Positions 1 to 10,636 are shown, counted from the first letter of the stretch. The stretch is 64,000 nucleotides of DNA from Parabacteroides distasonis ATCC 8503 (GCF_000012845.1 NC_009615.1:4590501-4654500); one strand, 5' to 3'. A program made the numbers and translations. The notes: generated from the sequence alone by a model not told the origin.

Positions 1-42
1 TAAAATGTCATCATAATTTTTTAATATTTAAAGTTAAACGAG

Positions 43-75
43 AAAAGGCCGGCTTTGTGAAGAGCTGGCCTTTTT
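43..75 (+). terminator. Rho-independent terminator of an upstream gene
   Basis: A 12-bp stem (43-54 with 63-74, one G-U pair) around an 8-nt loop ends in a T run. It closes a transcription unit that lies to the left of the window; no coding region can be supported in bases 1-42. Confidence 0.75.
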
Positions 76-153
76 GTTATGTCTTTTTCACTAGGTTGTC
101 GTGAACTTGTAATACCGAAGGTGTTCTTTTGTATCATCTTAAACAAGGAAAAG

Positions 154-924
154 ATGATATTAAGAAAGTACTATCCGACTATTGTCCTCTCGGACATCCA
201 TCTGGGATCGGAACATTCCCGGACGGAGGAGGTCACCCATTTTCTCAAGCACGTAGATTGCGATCGATTGATTCTGAATGGTGATATCATCGATGGCTGG
301 CAATTGAAGAAATCCGGTAAACGCTGGAAACAAAAGCATACCGATTTCTTTAAGGTATTGATGAAGATGATGGAGAAAAGGGGTACGGAGATTATCTATG
401 TAGTGGGGAACCATGATGATTTTCTCGACAGCTTGGCTCCTTTTAAGTTCTCCAATATATCGATCGTAAAGGATTATTTGCTGAAGACGAGACAAGGAAA
501 ACGCTATTTCGTGACACATGGCGATATTTTCGATACGGTTACGACCCATATGCGTTGGCTTGCCATGCTTGGGGATGTGGGGTATACTTTTTTATTGTGG
601 TTGAATAAGGTTTACAATCATCGTAGAGAGCGGCAAGGAAAACCTTATTTCTCTTTATCCCAAGAGGTGAAACACCGGGTGAAAAGTGCGGTCTCTTATA
701 TCTCGGAGTTTGAGAAAGAGTTGGTACGCTTAGCGGAGGCCAAGCATTTGGACGGGATTATTTGCGGCCATATTCACCAAGCAGCGAACGTATGGTATGG
801 TAATGTGCATTATCTAAATTCCGGCGATTGGGTGGAAAGCATGACCGCTCTCGTGGAGGATGAACAAGGAGAGTGGGATATTGTTACATATAATAATGTA
901 CAACTATATGCGGATGCCGTATGA
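154..924 (+). CDS. UDP-2,3-diacylglucosamine diphosphatase-like metallophosphoesterase
   Basis: 256-residue calcineurin-like phosphoesterase. The two-metal site is visible: SDIHLG (D14, H16), NGDIIDGW (D44), GNHDD (N85, H86), THGD and GHIHQA near the C-terminus. Family members of this type are usually annotated as LpxH-like enzymes that cleave UDP-2,3-diacylglucosamine to lipid X in lipid A synthesis at the inner membrane face; the substrate here is inferred. I chose the ATG at 154 because the 25 codons upstream of it do not resemble the family and a purine-rich AAGGAAAAG sits just before it. The last four bases (ATGA) overlap the start of the next gene, so the two are translationally coupled. 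Confidence 0.85.
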   Translation: MILRKYYPTIVLSDIHLGSEHSRTEEVTHFLKHVDCDRLILNGDIIDGWQLKKSGKRWKQKHTDFFKVLMKMMEKRGTEIIYVVGNHDDFLDSLAPFKFSNISIVKDYLLKTRQGKRYFVTHGDIFDTVTTHMRWLAMLGDVGYTFLLWLNKVYNHRRERQGKPYFSLSQEVKHRVKSAVSYISEFEKELVRLAEAKHLDGIICGHIHQAANVWYGNVHYLNSGDWVESMTALVEDEQGEWDIVTYNNVQLYADAV

Positions 925-2075
925 AAATCCTGTTTATCATACAAGGTGAGGGACGTGGGCACTTGACCCAAGCGTTATCCTTACGTCAGAAATTGATGGC
1001 CGAAGGACATGAGATCGTTGGTGTGTTGGTCGGAAAAAGCCCAGCCCGCCGTTTACCGGATTTCTTCTTGAATAAGATTCTGTCGCCGGTATATCCGTTT
1101 GAGAGTCCGAATTTTTTACCGACGGCTAAGAATAAACAAGTGAGTTTGATGCGTAGCATATTATATAATGTATTGCGTCTGCACAAATACATGGGAAGTA
1201 TCCGTTATATCGACCGGATGATTCGGCAGACAGATGCGGATGTTGTCGTGAATTTCTACGAGCTGCTGACGGGGCTGACTTACTTACTTTTCCGTCCGAA
1301 AGCGACGATGGTATGTATCGCCCATCAATATCTATTCTTGCATCCGGATTTCGTTTTCCCGAAGCAGAGCACATTGTCGTTGGCGTCGCTACGATTTTTT
1401 ACGAGATTAACGGCGATAGGCTCCGTCAAAAAATTAGCCTTGTCTTTTCGGAAGATGCGTGAGGCGCCGTTGGGAGGAATAGTCGTGGTTCCTCCTTTAT
1501 TAAGGCAAGAAGTCTTGGATGCGGTTCCCTCGAACGGCAGTTATTTGCATGGTTATTTGTTGAATAGCGGGTTTAGTGAGGAGATCCGTTCTTGGCATTC
1601 CCGTCATCCTTCGGTTCCGATGCATTTCTTTTGGGATAAGAAAGATCAGCGAGCCGAGGTGATAATAGACGATTGCCTTTCTTTCCATCAGCTGGATGAT
1701 ACGTTGTTTCTACGTTATATGTCGGGGGCGAAGGCTTATGCTACGACCGCCGGGTTCGAATCCGTATGTGAGGCGATGTATCTGAATAAACCTGTATTGA
1801 TGGTTCCTACACATATTGAGCAAGCTTGCAATGCTTACGATGCCTCTTTGTCTGGCGCAGGCGTTGTCGCTGATTGTTTTGATCTGGACGCATTATTATC
1901 CATTTCGGAAAGCCATGTGGAGAATCCGGCTTTCCGGCATTGGGTGAAACAGGCGGATTGGCTTATTCTTCGTGAGTTCCGTGAGGATTTGTTGCGTGAG
2001 GAACATCTGGTAACGAGCCTAGGGAGGATTACGACAAATTGGGTGGTGCGTCTGGGGAGATTCCTGCCTATCTAG
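921..2075 (+). CDS. Glycosyltransferase, MurG/GT28-like fold
   Basis: 384-residue GT-B-type glycosyltransferase. The N-terminus has the glycine-rich IIQGEGRGHLTQAL loop near residues 6-19 seen in MurG-like and MJ1255-like enzymes. The C-terminal half carries a donor-binding stretch with TTAGFESVCEAM (about residue 275) followed by NKPVLMVP. No signal peptide or transmembrane helix is evident, so it is cytosolic or membrane-peripheral. It starts inside the stop codon of the metallophosphoesterase, which suggests a shared role in envelope lipid or glycan synthesis. Donor and acceptor cannot be told from sequence. Confidence 0.8.
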   Translation: MKILFIIQGEGRGHLTQALSLRQKLMAEGHEIVGVLVGKSPARRLPDFFLNKILSPVYPFESPNFLPTAKNKQVSLMRSILYNVLRLHKYMGSIRYIDRMIRQTDADVVVNFYELLTGLTYLLFRPKATMVCIAHQYLFLHPDFVFPKQSTLSLASLRFFTRLTAIGSVKKLALSFRKMREAPLGGIVVVPPLLRQEVLDAVPSNGSYLHGYLLNSGFSEEIRSWHSRHPSVPMHFFWDKKDQRAEVIIDDCLSFHQLDDTLFLRYMSGAKAYATTAGFESVCEAMYLNKPVLMVPTHIEQACNAYDASLSGAGVVADCFDLDALLSISESHVENPAFRHWVKQADWLILREFREDLLREEHLVTSLGRITTNWVVRLGRFLPI

Positions 2076-2083
2076 GAACTTAT

Positions 2084-2176
2084 AGCAGTGTCATGCTGGA
2101 GAAGCAGGTGTGTCACGCTGATGGAACGGGTGTGCCATGCCGATGACATGGGTGTGCCATCAGCGTGGCACTGAAG
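2084..2176. repeat. Intergenic word repeats with imperfect inverted ends
   Basis: The convergent gap holds several variants of the word GTGTGCCATGC / GTGTCACGCTGATG in a row, and its ends (CAGTGTCATGCTG and CAGCGTGGCACTG) are imperfect inverted copies. It probably folds as a bidirectional terminator; function is inferred. Confidence 0.5.
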
Positions 2177-2178
2177 TC

Positions 2179-3459
2179 TTATTTATTCAACGCTTGCTCG
2201 ATATCGGCGATGATATCATCGGCGTTCTCGATACCTACAGAGAAGCGGATTAAGTCCGGAGCTACGCCAGCCTCTATCAATTGCTCATCGCTCAACTGGC
2301 GGTGCGTATGACTGGCCGGGTGAAGCACGCAAGTACGGGCATCCGCTACGTGAGTTACGATAGCGGCGAGTTTCAAGCTATCCATAAACTTGATCGCCAC
2401 CTCACGTCCACCTTTCAATCCGAAGGATAATACGCCGCAAGAGCCATTCGGTAGATACTTCTTGGCGAGTTCATGGTACGGATTGCCTTCCAATTCCGGA
2501 TAATGAACCCAAGCTACCTTATCACACTTCTGTAGCCACTGCGCTACCGCCAAGGCGTTTTTGCAATGCTGCGGTACACGAAGATGCAAGGTCTCCAATC
2601 CCAGATTCAATAGGAATGCGTTTTGCGGGGATTGGATCGCTCCAAGGTCACGCATCAGTTGGCTAGTCGCTTTCGTGATGAACGCTAATTTCCCGAATGC
2701 TTTGGTATAGGTCAATCCGTGGTAAGAAGGGTCCGGTTGGCAAAGTCCCGGGAACTTCTCGGCATGCGCTTCCCAATCGAAATTGCCGCTGTCCACGATA
2801 CAACCGCCCACGCTCGTGGCATGGCCATCCATATATTTAGTCGTGGAGTGCGTAACGATATCCGCTCCCCATTCGAACGGACGGCAATTGATCGGCGTGG
2901 CAAACGTATTATCGACGATCAAGGGTACGCCATGATTATGGGCGATGCGGGCAAACTTCTCCACATCCAATACCATAACGCCCGGATTGGAGATCATCTC
3001 GCCGAACATCGCCTTCGTATTCGGGCGGAAAGCCTTGGAGATCTCTTCCTCGCTCGCGTCTTGATCGATGAATGTGCATTCGATTCCCAGCTTCTTCAAG
3101 GTAACGGCCAGTAGATTATAAGTACCTCCATAAATGCTGGTTGCGCTTACGATATGGTCGCCAGCCTCGCAAATATTGAAGAAAGCGAAAAAGCTAGCGG
3201 CCTGCCCGGATGAGGTCAGCATGGCAGCCACGCCACCTTCCAACGCCGCGATCTTGGCGGCTACAGCCTCGTTTGTCGGGTTTTGAAGGCGGGTATAGAA
3301 ATAGCCGCTTTCCTCCAAATCGAACAATTTAGCCATCTGCTCACTCGTCTCATACTTGAATGTCGTGCTTTGATAGATCGGGAGGACACGGGGTTCTCCT
3401 TTCTTGGGTTGCCAACCGGCCTGTACGCACAGGGTTTCCGGTTTGAATTTGTTATCCAT
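2179..3459 (-). CDS. metY: O-acetylhomoserine sulfhydrylase (MetY type)
   Basis: 426-residue PLP enzyme of the Cys/Met metabolism family. The PLP lysine is K208 in HSTTKYMDGH; other family landmarks are the Y55-TR-LQNPT substrate loop and the TSSGQAA cofactor phosphate site at 82-88. The length and the N-terminal ETLCVQAG/LPIYQSTTF pattern match O-acetylhomoserine aminocarboxypropyltransferases, which make homocysteine from O-acetylhomoserine and sulfide in the cytosol. Methionine gamma-lyase is the main alternative but is usually shorter (about 400 residues). Single gene, convergent with the glycosyltransferase. Confidence 0.88.
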   Translation of the reverse strand: MDNKFKPETLCVQAGWQPKKGEPRVLPIYQSTTFKYETSEQMAKLFDLEESGYFYTRLQNPTNEAVAAKIAALEGGVAAMLTSSGQAASFFAFFNICEAGDHIVSATSIYGGTYNLLAVTLKKLGIECTFIDQDASEEEISKAFRPNTKAMFGEMISNPGVMVLDVEKFARIAHNHGVPLIVDNTFATPINCRPFEWGADIVTHSTTKYMDGHATSVGGCIVDSGNFDWEAHAEKFPGLCQPDPSYHGLTYTKAFGKLAFITKATSQLMRDLGAIQSPQNAFLLNLGLETLHLRVPQHCKNALAVAQWLQKCDKVAWVHYPELEGNPYHELAKKYLPNGSCGVLSFGLKGGREVAIKFMDSLKLAAIVTHVADARTCVLHPASHTHRQLSDEQLIEAGVAPDLIRFSVGIENADDIIADIEQALNK

Positions 3460-3529
3460 ATAGGTCGTTTTTTTTATTGAATGTCATTTTAATCGCGAAT
3501 GTACGGAAAATCGGTAAGAATTGTTCCGC

Positions 3530-4858
3530 TTACAAGATCTTCTTCTGTAAGATACTGAACCAGATGAAAGCGACGATACCTTTTAGCATGCTGGAAAGGC
3601 TGATCGCCCACCAAACACCCGTAATACCCAGTCCCGCTGCCGCCAGCCCGATGGCCAAAGGTATGCGCAGGGTGTTGCACGAGATGCTGATGATCGCCGG
3701 TGGAACCGTTCGGCCGGTACCGTAGAACATGCCTTGCGTGGTAATTTCCAACATCATGAGGATCATCGAATAGCCATCGATCCGGAGGAATATGCCGCCA
3801 GCCTCGTAAGCGGCTTGCTCCGGCACGATCAGTGAGAAGACCTCGCTACCGTAAAAGACGAATAGCAAGGTACAGAGCACGCCGATGATCGAAGTCATTT
3901 TAAGCGTCGTATGATAAGCGGTCAAGATACGTTCTTTCTTGCGTGCGGCGTAATTCTGGGCGGTGAAAGCGGAGAGGGCCGTACTGAAGCCTTGTGAGGT
4001 GTTCCATGCGATCGCCTCCATTTGTCCACCTGCCGTAAGCGTCATCAAACCGATATGCCCTCCGTAGGTGGAAGCTGTACGGGCCATAAAAAGATTGATG
4101 ATCGCGAAGAACGTATTTAATAACGCTACCGGCAGGCCCAATTGGAAGATCCGCTTGGTGTAGCGTTCCTTTAAACGGACAAAGAAAGGGAATCCACCGA
4201 ACAATTTATTGCGGCATTTTAGCTGATAGACGAATAGTCCGCAAACCACCGCTTGGGAGATCCACGTAGCCCAAGCCGCACCTGCCGTACCCAAATGGAA
4301 GCCGAGTATAAATAAAGGATCTAGCACCATATTCAGTAAAAGACCTGTTCCGCTGATATAAAATGGAATCTTACTCAATCCCGAGGCATTATGAATCCCG
4401 GTAAACGCCGCCGAGAGGAAGATAAATGGGAATGCGGAAGCGACGATTCTCAAATATTCCACGGCGTTCAACGCAATCGGTTCCTCCAGTTTGTAGAAGC
4501 CGATAATCGGACGAGCGAGGACGAATAGCAAGAATCCCCAGCAAAGCGAGAGGATCAAGGCGATCGTTAGGTTATGGGAAGCGAATCCTCGGGCATCTTC
4601 CACGTTTTGCGCCCCGATACTTTGCCCGACACTCACCTCCGAGCCTACTTTATTCAAGTAAGAGATCGAGTTCGTCATCCAAGTAAGGATACCAACGGCG
4701 CCGATAGCGGCTACGGCCTCGCTTCCCAACCGGCCTACCCAAGCCATGTCGGTGATGCTATAGGCCATTTGGATAAATGAGGTACCCATGATCGGCATCG
4801 CCAGATTGAATAGTTGCCGGGAAATGACCCCTTCGGTCAGATTTTTTGTTCCTTGCAT
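3530..4858 (-). CDS. MATE family efflux transporter
   Basis: 442-residue integral membrane protein with about twelve hydrophobic segments in two homologous halves, typical of the multidrug and toxin extrusion family (cation-coupled exporters in the inner membrane). The N-terminal pattern LFNLAMPIMGTSFIQMAY and the second-half FQLGLPVALLNTFFAI segment are family features. Substrate is unknown. It is monocistronic and divergent from the TIM-barrel gene that follows. Confidence 0.9.
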   Translation of the reverse strand: MQGTKNLTEGVISRQLFNLAMPIMGTSFIQMAYSITDMAWVGRLGSEAVAAIGAVGILTWMTNSISYLNKVGSEVSVGQSIGAQNVEDARGFASHNLTIALILSLCWGFLLFVLARPIIGFYKLEEPIALNAVEYLRIVASAFPFIFLSAAFTGIHNASGLSKIPFYISGTGLLLNMVLDPLFILGFHLGTAGAAWATWISQAVVCGLFVYQLKCRNKLFGGFPFFVRLKERYTKRIFQLGLPVALLNTFFAIINLFMARTASTYGGHIGLMTLTAGGQMEAIAWNTSQGFSTALSAFTAQNYAARKKERILTAYHTTLKMTSIIGVLCTLLFVFYGSEVFSLIVPEQAAYEAGGIFLRIDGYSMILMMLEITTQGMFYGTGRTVPPAIISISCNTLRIPLAIGLAAAGLGITGVWWAISLSSMLKGIVAFIWFSILQKKIL

Positions 4859-4932
4859 GATCGTTTGTTTAAATGTGCGCGAAAGTAGAAATAATTTTGC
4901 TACCTTTAGCGCCGTTAATCTTAAAGAATAGT

Positions 4933-5820
4933 ATGATGATAACGAGACGGAATTTTTTGAAAGCGGGTGCCGCTGTGGCTGCGCTGAGTGTAGTACCGAA
5001 TGGCTTTGCCTCTATCTTGGCTAAGAAAGAGAAAGCGATAGGAGTACAGTTGTATAGTGTCCGGGACGACTTGAAGACGGATTTTGACGGTACGATGAAG
5101 GCTTTGGTGGATATCGGTTATAAACGGATGGAAGCCGCCGGTTACCGGGATGGCAAATTCTACGGGAAATCCCCGGCCGAGATGAAGAAATATCTGGCGG
5201 ATCTGGGTGCCCGTATGGTAGGTTCCCATACCGGAAGCGGTTTGCTGGCGGAGGGTGATACCAAGGGATGGGACTTCTGGAAAAAGAATGCCGCTGATAC
5301 GGCAGAGGTAGGCTGTAAATGGATTGTTCAGGCGGGTTATCCCTCCAAAGATATCAAGAGCCTTTCGGACGTGAAGCGTTTAGCGGATCAATTTAATAAA
5401 TGTGGTGAGATCGCAAAGGCGAACGGGTTGCGTTTCGCTTTCCATAACCATGTGGATGAATTCCATGAGTTGGAAGGAAAGATCCCGTTCGACGTGATGA
5501 TCGAGAATACGGACAAAGGGCTGGTTACTTTCCAGATCGATACGGCTCAATTAGTGTATGGCGGTTTTAAATGTCATGATTACGTGAACCGTTATCCCGG
5601 TCGTTTCGCCAACTGGCACTTGAAAGACGCGAATGCGGATGGAAAGGGCAGCACGGAGATGGGCGCCGGAATCGTAGACTTCAAATCCTTATTCGCTGTG
5701 GCGGAGAAAGCCGGATTAGAGGATTACTTCATTGAGCAAGAGCGTTATAATATGACACCGCTGCAAGCGATGAAACATGATTATGACTTCTTGATGAATG
5801 CCTCTTATGTGAAGTGGTAA
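4933..5820 (+). CDS. Sugar phosphate isomerase/epimerase-like TIM barrel with Tat-type leader
   Basis: 295 residues from the ATG at 4933. The N-terminus MMITRRNFLKAGAAVAAL is a twin-arginine-type export signal; the rest is a xylose-isomerase-like (AP endonuclease 2 family) barrel with metal-ligand patterns FAFHNHVDEF, FQIDTAQLVYGG and NWHLKDANADG. Such secreted barrels act on sugars or keto-sugars in the periplasm in Bacteroidota, but the reaction is not known. The upstream in-frame extension to 4873 is not used because it would bury the signal peptide. A paralogue with a similar leader lies at 38626-39477. Confidence 0.82.
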   Translation: MMITRRNFLKAGAAVAALSVVPNGFASILAKKEKAIGVQLYSVRDDLKTDFDGTMKALVDIGYKRMEAAGYRDGKFYGKSPAEMKKYLADLGARMVGSHTGSGLLAEGDTKGWDFWKKNAADTAEVGCKWIVQAGYPSKDIKSLSDVKRLADQFNKCGEIAKANGLRFAFHNHVDEFHELEGKIPFDVMIENTDKGLVTFQIDTAQLVYGGFKCHDYVNRYPGRFANWHLKDANADGKGSTEMGAGIVDFKSLFAVAEKAGLEDYFIEQERYNMTPLQAMKHDYDFLMNASYVKW

Positions 5821-5829
5821 ACGGGAGTA

Positions 5830-5918
5830 TAGGCGTAGCCTTATGCCAGTATCGGTGTAAGGCTACGCCTATATCAGCGTGAGGCTATGCCGATACTGGC
5901 GCAAGGCAACGCCAGTAC
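5830..5918. terminator. Double hairpin between convergent genes
   Basis: The convergent gap holds a perfect 14-bp stem (TAGGCGTAGCCTTA at 5830-5843 with its complement at 5858-5871) and a second stem (TACTGGCG near 5895 with CGCCAGTA near 5911) followed by a T run. The words GGCTAcGCC and CAGTAtcGG recur in both orientations. It probably terminates transcription in both directions. Confidence 0.6.
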
Positions 5919-5927
5919 TGGTATTTT

Positions 5928-8120
5928 TTATCGGATAAACAGGAGTTCCCTATACTTCGGCAACGGCCACATCTGGTTGTCCACCATCAGCTCCAGATCA
6001 TCGATATGGTCACGGATCTCATCCAAATAAGGGGCCACCGAGTCGTGGTAAGCGATCGCCTTTTCCCGCATATCGGTCAAGCGGTTCGCTTTCTTGCGGG
6101 CCTCTACCATCTCATCCACTTTCTTGGTCACGGCACAGATATGTCCGGCTATCTTACGAACCAAGCGACGGGGCTCTTCCGACATATCGCGGAATTCCGG
6201 GTCGTCGCCGAATGTCTCTTTCAACTTCGCTATATTATCCAGCAATACGCTCTGGTAACGAACGGCTACCGGGATGATATGATTCAAGGATAAATCCCCT
6301 AATACCCGGGCCTCGATCTGTACCTTTTTGATATAGACTTCCCATTTTACTTCATTACGCGCTTCCAATTCTTTCTGGGTAAGTACGCCGGTAGACGTGA
6401 ACATCTCGATCGACTCCGGTTTAAGATAAGCGTCATATTGCAAGGGAACACTATTTTGGCAATCCAGACCTCGCTTGGCGGCTTCCTCTTTCCATTCATC
6501 TGAATAACCGTTCCCATCGAAGCGGATCGGCTTAGATTCCTTGATATAGGCTTTCAGCACCTTGAAGATCGCTACTTCCTTGCTTTTTCCTTCCGCTTGC
6601 AAAGCCTCTACGTCCTTCTTGAATTGTTGCAATTGATAGGCTACGGCGGAGTTCAACGCTAACATGGCCGATCCGCAGTTCACGGAAGAGCCCGGGGCGC
6701 GGAACTCAAAACGGTTTCCGGTGAAGGCGAAAGGAGAGGTACGGTTACGATCCGTATTGTCCAACAGCAGTTCGGGGATCTGCCCGAAGCCAAGATGCAA
6801 ACCCTTTTTATCGTCTACCTCGATAGCGTCCTCGATAGAGCTATTCTCAAACTTATCCAAGATCTCGCTGATTTGCGTTCCGAGGAAAGTGGAGATGATA
6901 GCGGGAGGTGCCTCGTTCGCACCTAGGCGGTGTGCGTTCGTGGCGGAAGCGATACTCGCTTTTAATAAAGCGTTGTATTTATAAACGGCCATGATAGTGT
7001 TCACCACGAAGGTGATGAAGCGTAGGTTGTCCTCACGGTCTTTACCCGGAGAGAATAAGTTTACCCCCTTGTCTGTTCCCATAGACCAGTTACAGTGTTT
7101 ACCGGAACCGTTTACCCCGTTAAATGGCTTCTCGTGCAATAATACACGGAAATTATGACGGCGGGAGACACGTTTCATGACCGACATCAATAATTGGTTA
7201 TGGTCGTTGGCTAGGTTACATTCCTCGTAAATAGGAGCTAGCTCGAACTGGTTGGGGGCTACCTCGTTATGGCGGGTCTTTACCGGGATACCTAGTTTAT
7301 AGCATTCGGTTTCCAAGTCTTTCATGAATTCTTGTACACGAGAGGGGATAGCGCCAAAATAATGGTCGTCTAATTGTTGGTTCTTTGCGCTCTCATGTCC
7401 GAGCAAGGTACGCTCGGTGAGTGAGAGGTCCGGACGGGCGGAATACAAGTCCTCGTCAACAAGGAAATATTCCTGTTCCCAACCTAGGTAAGTAATTATC
7501 TTATTGACATCCTCATCGAAATATCTATATACGTCCTTGGCGGCTTCTCCCAATACTTCGATAGAGCGGATCAGCGGGGTCTTATAATCCAGTGCTTCAC
7601 CGGTATAAGCGATAAATACGGTTGGGATACAAAGTGTGTCATCTACGATAAAAGCGGGAGAGGAGGGGTCCCAAGCGGAGTAGCCGCGGGCCTCGAAGGT
7701 ATTACGAAGTCCACCGTTCGGGAAACTGGAAGCGTCCGGTTCTTGCTGGACAAGCAATTTGCCGCTGAACTCCTCGATCATGCCACCGTTACCATCGTGT
7801 TCCACGAAAGCGTCGTGCTTCTCGGCGGTGCCATCGGTAAGCGGTTGAAACCAGTGGGTGTAATGAGTGACTCCTTTTTCCAGTGCCCACATACGCATGC
7901 CGGCTGCCACATGATTGGCGATTTCCCGGTCGATAGGTGTGCCATTGTCAATGGCGTGGGTCAAGGCTTTGTACGTTTCCTTGGAGAGATATTTCTGCAT
8001 TGCCTTCCGGTTGAAGACATTCTCGCCATAGTACTCAGATACTTTGTGTTCGGGAGTAACGGCTTCCACGGCCTTTCGGTTGGATGCCTTCTCCACAGCA
8101 TTAAAGCGTGAGATTGACAT
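5928..8120 (-). CDS. glnN: Glutamine synthetase type III
   Basis: 730 residues, the length of the GSIII family rather than GSI (about 470). It makes glutamine from glutamate, ammonia and ATP in the cytosol. Family signatures include NRTSPFAFTGNRFEFRAPGS (glutamate/nucleotide site), KTRHNEVAPNQFELAP and GVNGSGKHCNWS. GSIII is the usual ammonia-assimilating synthetase of Bacteroides and relatives. Monocistronic; a TATTTTTG -7-like element lies just upstream (8149-8156, minus strand). The start at 8120 gives the usual N-terminus. Confidence 0.95.
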   Translation of the reverse strand: MSISRFNAVEKASNRKAVEAVTPEHKVSEYYGENVFNRKAMQKYLSKETYKALTHAIDNGTPIDREIANHVAAGMRMWALEKGVTHYTHWFQPLTDGTAEKHDAFVEHDGNGGMIEEFSGKLLVQQEPDASSFPNGGLRNTFEARGYSAWDPSSPAFIVDDTLCIPTVFIAYTGEALDYKTPLIRSIEVLGEAAKDVYRYFDEDVNKIITYLGWEQEYFLVDEDLYSARPDLSLTERTLLGHESAKNQQLDDHYFGAIPSRVQEFMKDLETECYKLGIPVKTRHNEVAPNQFELAPIYEECNLANDHNQLLMSVMKRVSRRHNFRVLLHEKPFNGVNGSGKHCNWSMGTDKGVNLFSPGKDREDNLRFITFVVNTIMAVYKYNALLKASIASATNAHRLGANEAPPAIISTFLGTQISEILDKFENSSIEDAIEVDDKKGLHLGFGQIPELLLDNTDRNRTSPFAFTGNRFEFRAPGSSVNCGSAMLALNSAVAYQLQQFKKDVEALQAEGKSKEVAIFKVLKAYIKESKPIRFDGNGYSDEWKEEAAKRGLDCQNSVPLQYDAYLKPESIEMFTSTGVLTQKELEARNEVKWEVYIKKVQIEARVLGDLSLNHIIPVAVRYQSVLLDNIAKLKETFGDDPEFRDMSEEPRRLVRKIAGHICAVTKKVDEMVEARKKANRLTDMREKAIAYHDSVAPYLDEIRDHIDDLELMVDNQMWPLPKYRELLFIR

Positions 8121-8163
8121 TGTTGAATTGTTTTATGTTTTTACGACGCAAAAATACAAAACA

Positions 8164-8248
8164 GTTGACAATTGACAGTCAATGATTGACAATTATTTAG
8201 TTTTCTCTATTAAATTGTCGATTTACTTCTCTAACTGTCAATTGCCAA
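8164..8248. repeat. Inverted repeat built from TTGACAATTGACA words
   Basis: Arms GTTGACAATTGACAGT (8164-8179) and ACTGTCAATTGCCAAC (8233-8248) pair at 15 of 16 positions, with further TTGACAATT copies between them. It lies between glnN and hppA on the same strand and could end hppA transcription, or be a scattered AT-rich intergenic repeat. Confidence 0.5.
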
Positions 8249-8265
8249 CTACTAACGGTCAACTA

Positions 8266-10470
8266 TTAAAACAAACTCCAAGCCACCGTCAATCCCGCCA
8301 TCACGATCGCTACCATGCTCATCAACTTGATAAGGATATTCAAACTCGGGCCGGAAGTGTCTTTGAACGGATCGCCAACCGTATCGCCGACAACGGTTGC
8401 CTTATGCGCCTCGCTACCCTTGCCACCGTGGTTTCCTTCCTCGATGAATTTCTTTGCGTTATCCCATGCTCCTCCGGCGTTCGCCATGAATACGGCTAAT
8501 ACGAAGCCCGTGCTTAATCCACCGATCAATAGTCCGACAACGCCTGTCACACCAAATATGAGTCCCGTTAAGATGGGGGCGATAATAGCTAAAACGGAGG
8601 GAAGTACCATTTCGTGTTGCGCTCCCTTCGTCGAGATCTCAACGCAACGGGCATAATCCGGTTGTGCCTCTCCAGTCAGAATACCCTTGATTTCCTTGAA
8701 CTGACGGCGAACTTCCTCCACCATGTGCCCGGCCGCACGTCCTACAGCGTTCATCGTAAGGCCACAGAACATGAATGCCATCATGGAACCTAGGAACATT
8801 CCGGCTAAAACCTTAGGATTCATTAAGGTAACATCATAATATACCATAAAGTCCGAGAATGAGGCTTTAGATATTTCGATACTCCTGCCATCGGTAAAGT
8901 TCAGGACGGTCTCTCCTAAACGGAGCAAACCGATCTTGATCTCTTCTACATAAGAGGCCAACAGAGCCAAGCCGGTTAACGCAGCGGAACCGATAGCGAA
9001 ACCTTTACCTGTAGCGGCAGTCGTATTTCCTAATGAATCCAATGCGTCTGTACGCTTGCGGACTTCTTTCCCTAGGTTACACATCTCGGCGTTGCCTCCG
9101 GCATTATCCGCTATGGGACCGTAAGCGTCTGTAGCCAACGTAATACCTAAGGTCGATAGCATACCTACGGCAGCTATACCGATTCCGTATAATCCCATGC
9201 CCACGTTCGTGAAGTCGAATCCGGAGGCGAACAAGAAGGAACAAATAATACCGACCACGACGGCAAGTACCGGGATGGCCGTAGAGAGCATCCCTAGTCC
9301 GAGACCGGAGATAATAACCGTTGCCGGGCCTGTCAGCCCCGATTCGGAAACCAGCCGGGTCGGCTTATAGGACTGGGAGGTATAATACTCCGTCGCTTGC
9401 CCGATCACGATTCCGACTAGCAGACCTACGATCACGGAACAACCGATCCAGAACCAATTCTCCATGCCTAATACATAAAGAATCCCGAACGTGGAGATAG
9501 CGATCAATACGGAACTCAAGTTCGTTCCTATGGCTAAGGCTTTCAGTAGTTGCTTGATCGTCGCGTTCTCATTCGTACGGACGGCGAAAATACCAATAAT
9601 AGATAAAATGATACCGACAGCGGCGATAAGCATTGGGGCGACAACCGCCTTATATTGTAATTCTACGCTTCCGGAAGAAACGAATGCGGCGGCTCCCAAT
9701 GCGGCGGTCGCTAGGATGGAACCGCAATAAGATTCATATAGGTCGGCTCCCATACCGGCGACGTCACCTACATTGTCGCCTACGTTATCGGCGATTGTCG
9801 CCGGGTTACGAGGATCGTCCTCCGGGATCCCAGCCTCAACTTTACCTACTAAATCCGCTCCGACATCGGCGGCTTTCGTATAGATTCCTCCTCCCACACG
9901 TGCGAACAAGGCTTGCGTGGAGGCACCCATTCCGAATGTAAGCATGGTTGTCGTGATAATGGTGAGTTTATGGGTCGGGTCCAAAGCCTCGTCTGGGATG
10001 AAAGCATTTAACAGGATATACCAGAATGAGATATCCAGCAATCCAAGCCCAACGACTACTAAGCCCATGACCGCCCCGCTTCGGAAAGCCACTTGTAAAC
10101 CTTTATTCAAGGAAGTACGGGCTGCGTTCGCTGTACGGGCCGAGGCATAAGTCGCTGTTTTCATGCCTAAGAAACCCGCTAATCCTGAAAAGAAACCTCC
10201 TGTCAGGAAGGCGATCGGAACCCATTCGTTTTGAACATGGAAGCCATAGGCCATAATAGAGAATAAGATTACTAGGACAACGAAAACCGAGGCGACTACT
10301 TTGTATTGCTGTTTCAGATACGACATCGCCCCTTCACGCACAAAGGAGGCGATCTTTTTCATCAACTCAGTTCCTTCACTCTCTTTCATCATTTGCCTGA
10401 AGAAGAACCAGGCGAATGCTAGCGCTAGGACAGACGCTAACGGGATAATCCAGAAAATACTCGTAATCAT
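8266..10470 (-). CDS. hppA: Membrane-bound K+-dependent pyrophosphatase (ion pump)
   Basis: 734-residue polytopic protein with about 16 membrane helices that couples PPi hydrolysis to Na+ and/or H+ export across the inner membrane. The catalytic loop [20 protein letters not shown] and the [16 protein letters not shown] motif are intact, as are the C-terminal DNAKKFIE and [14 protein letters not shown] motifs. The alanine in [10 protein letters not shown] marks the K+-dependent subclass (K+-independent forms have lysine there). Members from Bacteroides relatives are reported to pump Na+, some together with H+; the ion here is inferred. Confidence 0.95.
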   Translation of the reverse strand: MITSIFWIIPLASVLALAFAWFFFRQMMKESEGTELMKKIASFVREGAMSYLKQQYKVVASVFVVLVILFSIMAYGFHVQNEWVPIAFLTGGFFSGLAGFLGMKTATYASARTANAARTSLNKGLQVAFRSGAVMGLVVVGLGLLDISFWYILLNAFIPDEALDPTHKLTIITTTMLTFGMGASTQALFARVGGGIYTKAADVGADLVGKVEAGIPEDDPRNPATIADNVGDNVGDVAGMGADLYESYCGSILATAALGAAAFVSSGSVELQYKAVVAPMLIAAVGIILSIIGIFAVRTNENATIKQLLKALAIGTNLSSVLIAISTFGILYVLGMENWFWIGCSVIVGLLVGIVIGQATEYYTSQSYKPTRLVSESGLTGPATVIISGLGLGMLSTAIPVLAVVVGIICSFLFASGFDFTNVGMGLYGIGIAAVGMLSTLGITLATDAYGPIADNAGGNAEMCNLGKEVRKRTDALDSLGNTTAATGKGFAIGSAALTGLALLASYVEEIKIGLLRLGETVLNFTDGRSIEISKASFSDFMVYYDVTLMNPKVLAGMFLGSMMAFMFCGLTMNAVGRAAGHMVEEVRRQFKEIKGILTGEAQPDYARCVEISTKGAQHEMVLPSVLAIIAPILTGLIFGVTGVVGLLIGGLSTGFVLAVFMANAGGAWDNAKKFIEEGNHGGKGSEAHKATVVGDTVGDPFKDTSGPSLNILIKLMSMVAIVMAGLTVAWSLF

Positions 10471-10636
10471 AACATGGTAGATTTAATGTTATACTTAAGA
10501 AAACAATGTGACAACACCTTTGCTTTCCGTGTAAATGTAGCAAAAATAAAAGAGGATGGAAACTTTTTCCCTAATAATAATGTTTCTAATTAAAAAAAAC
10601 AGCATATTTGTTACCAGATTAAGAGACAAGAAATAA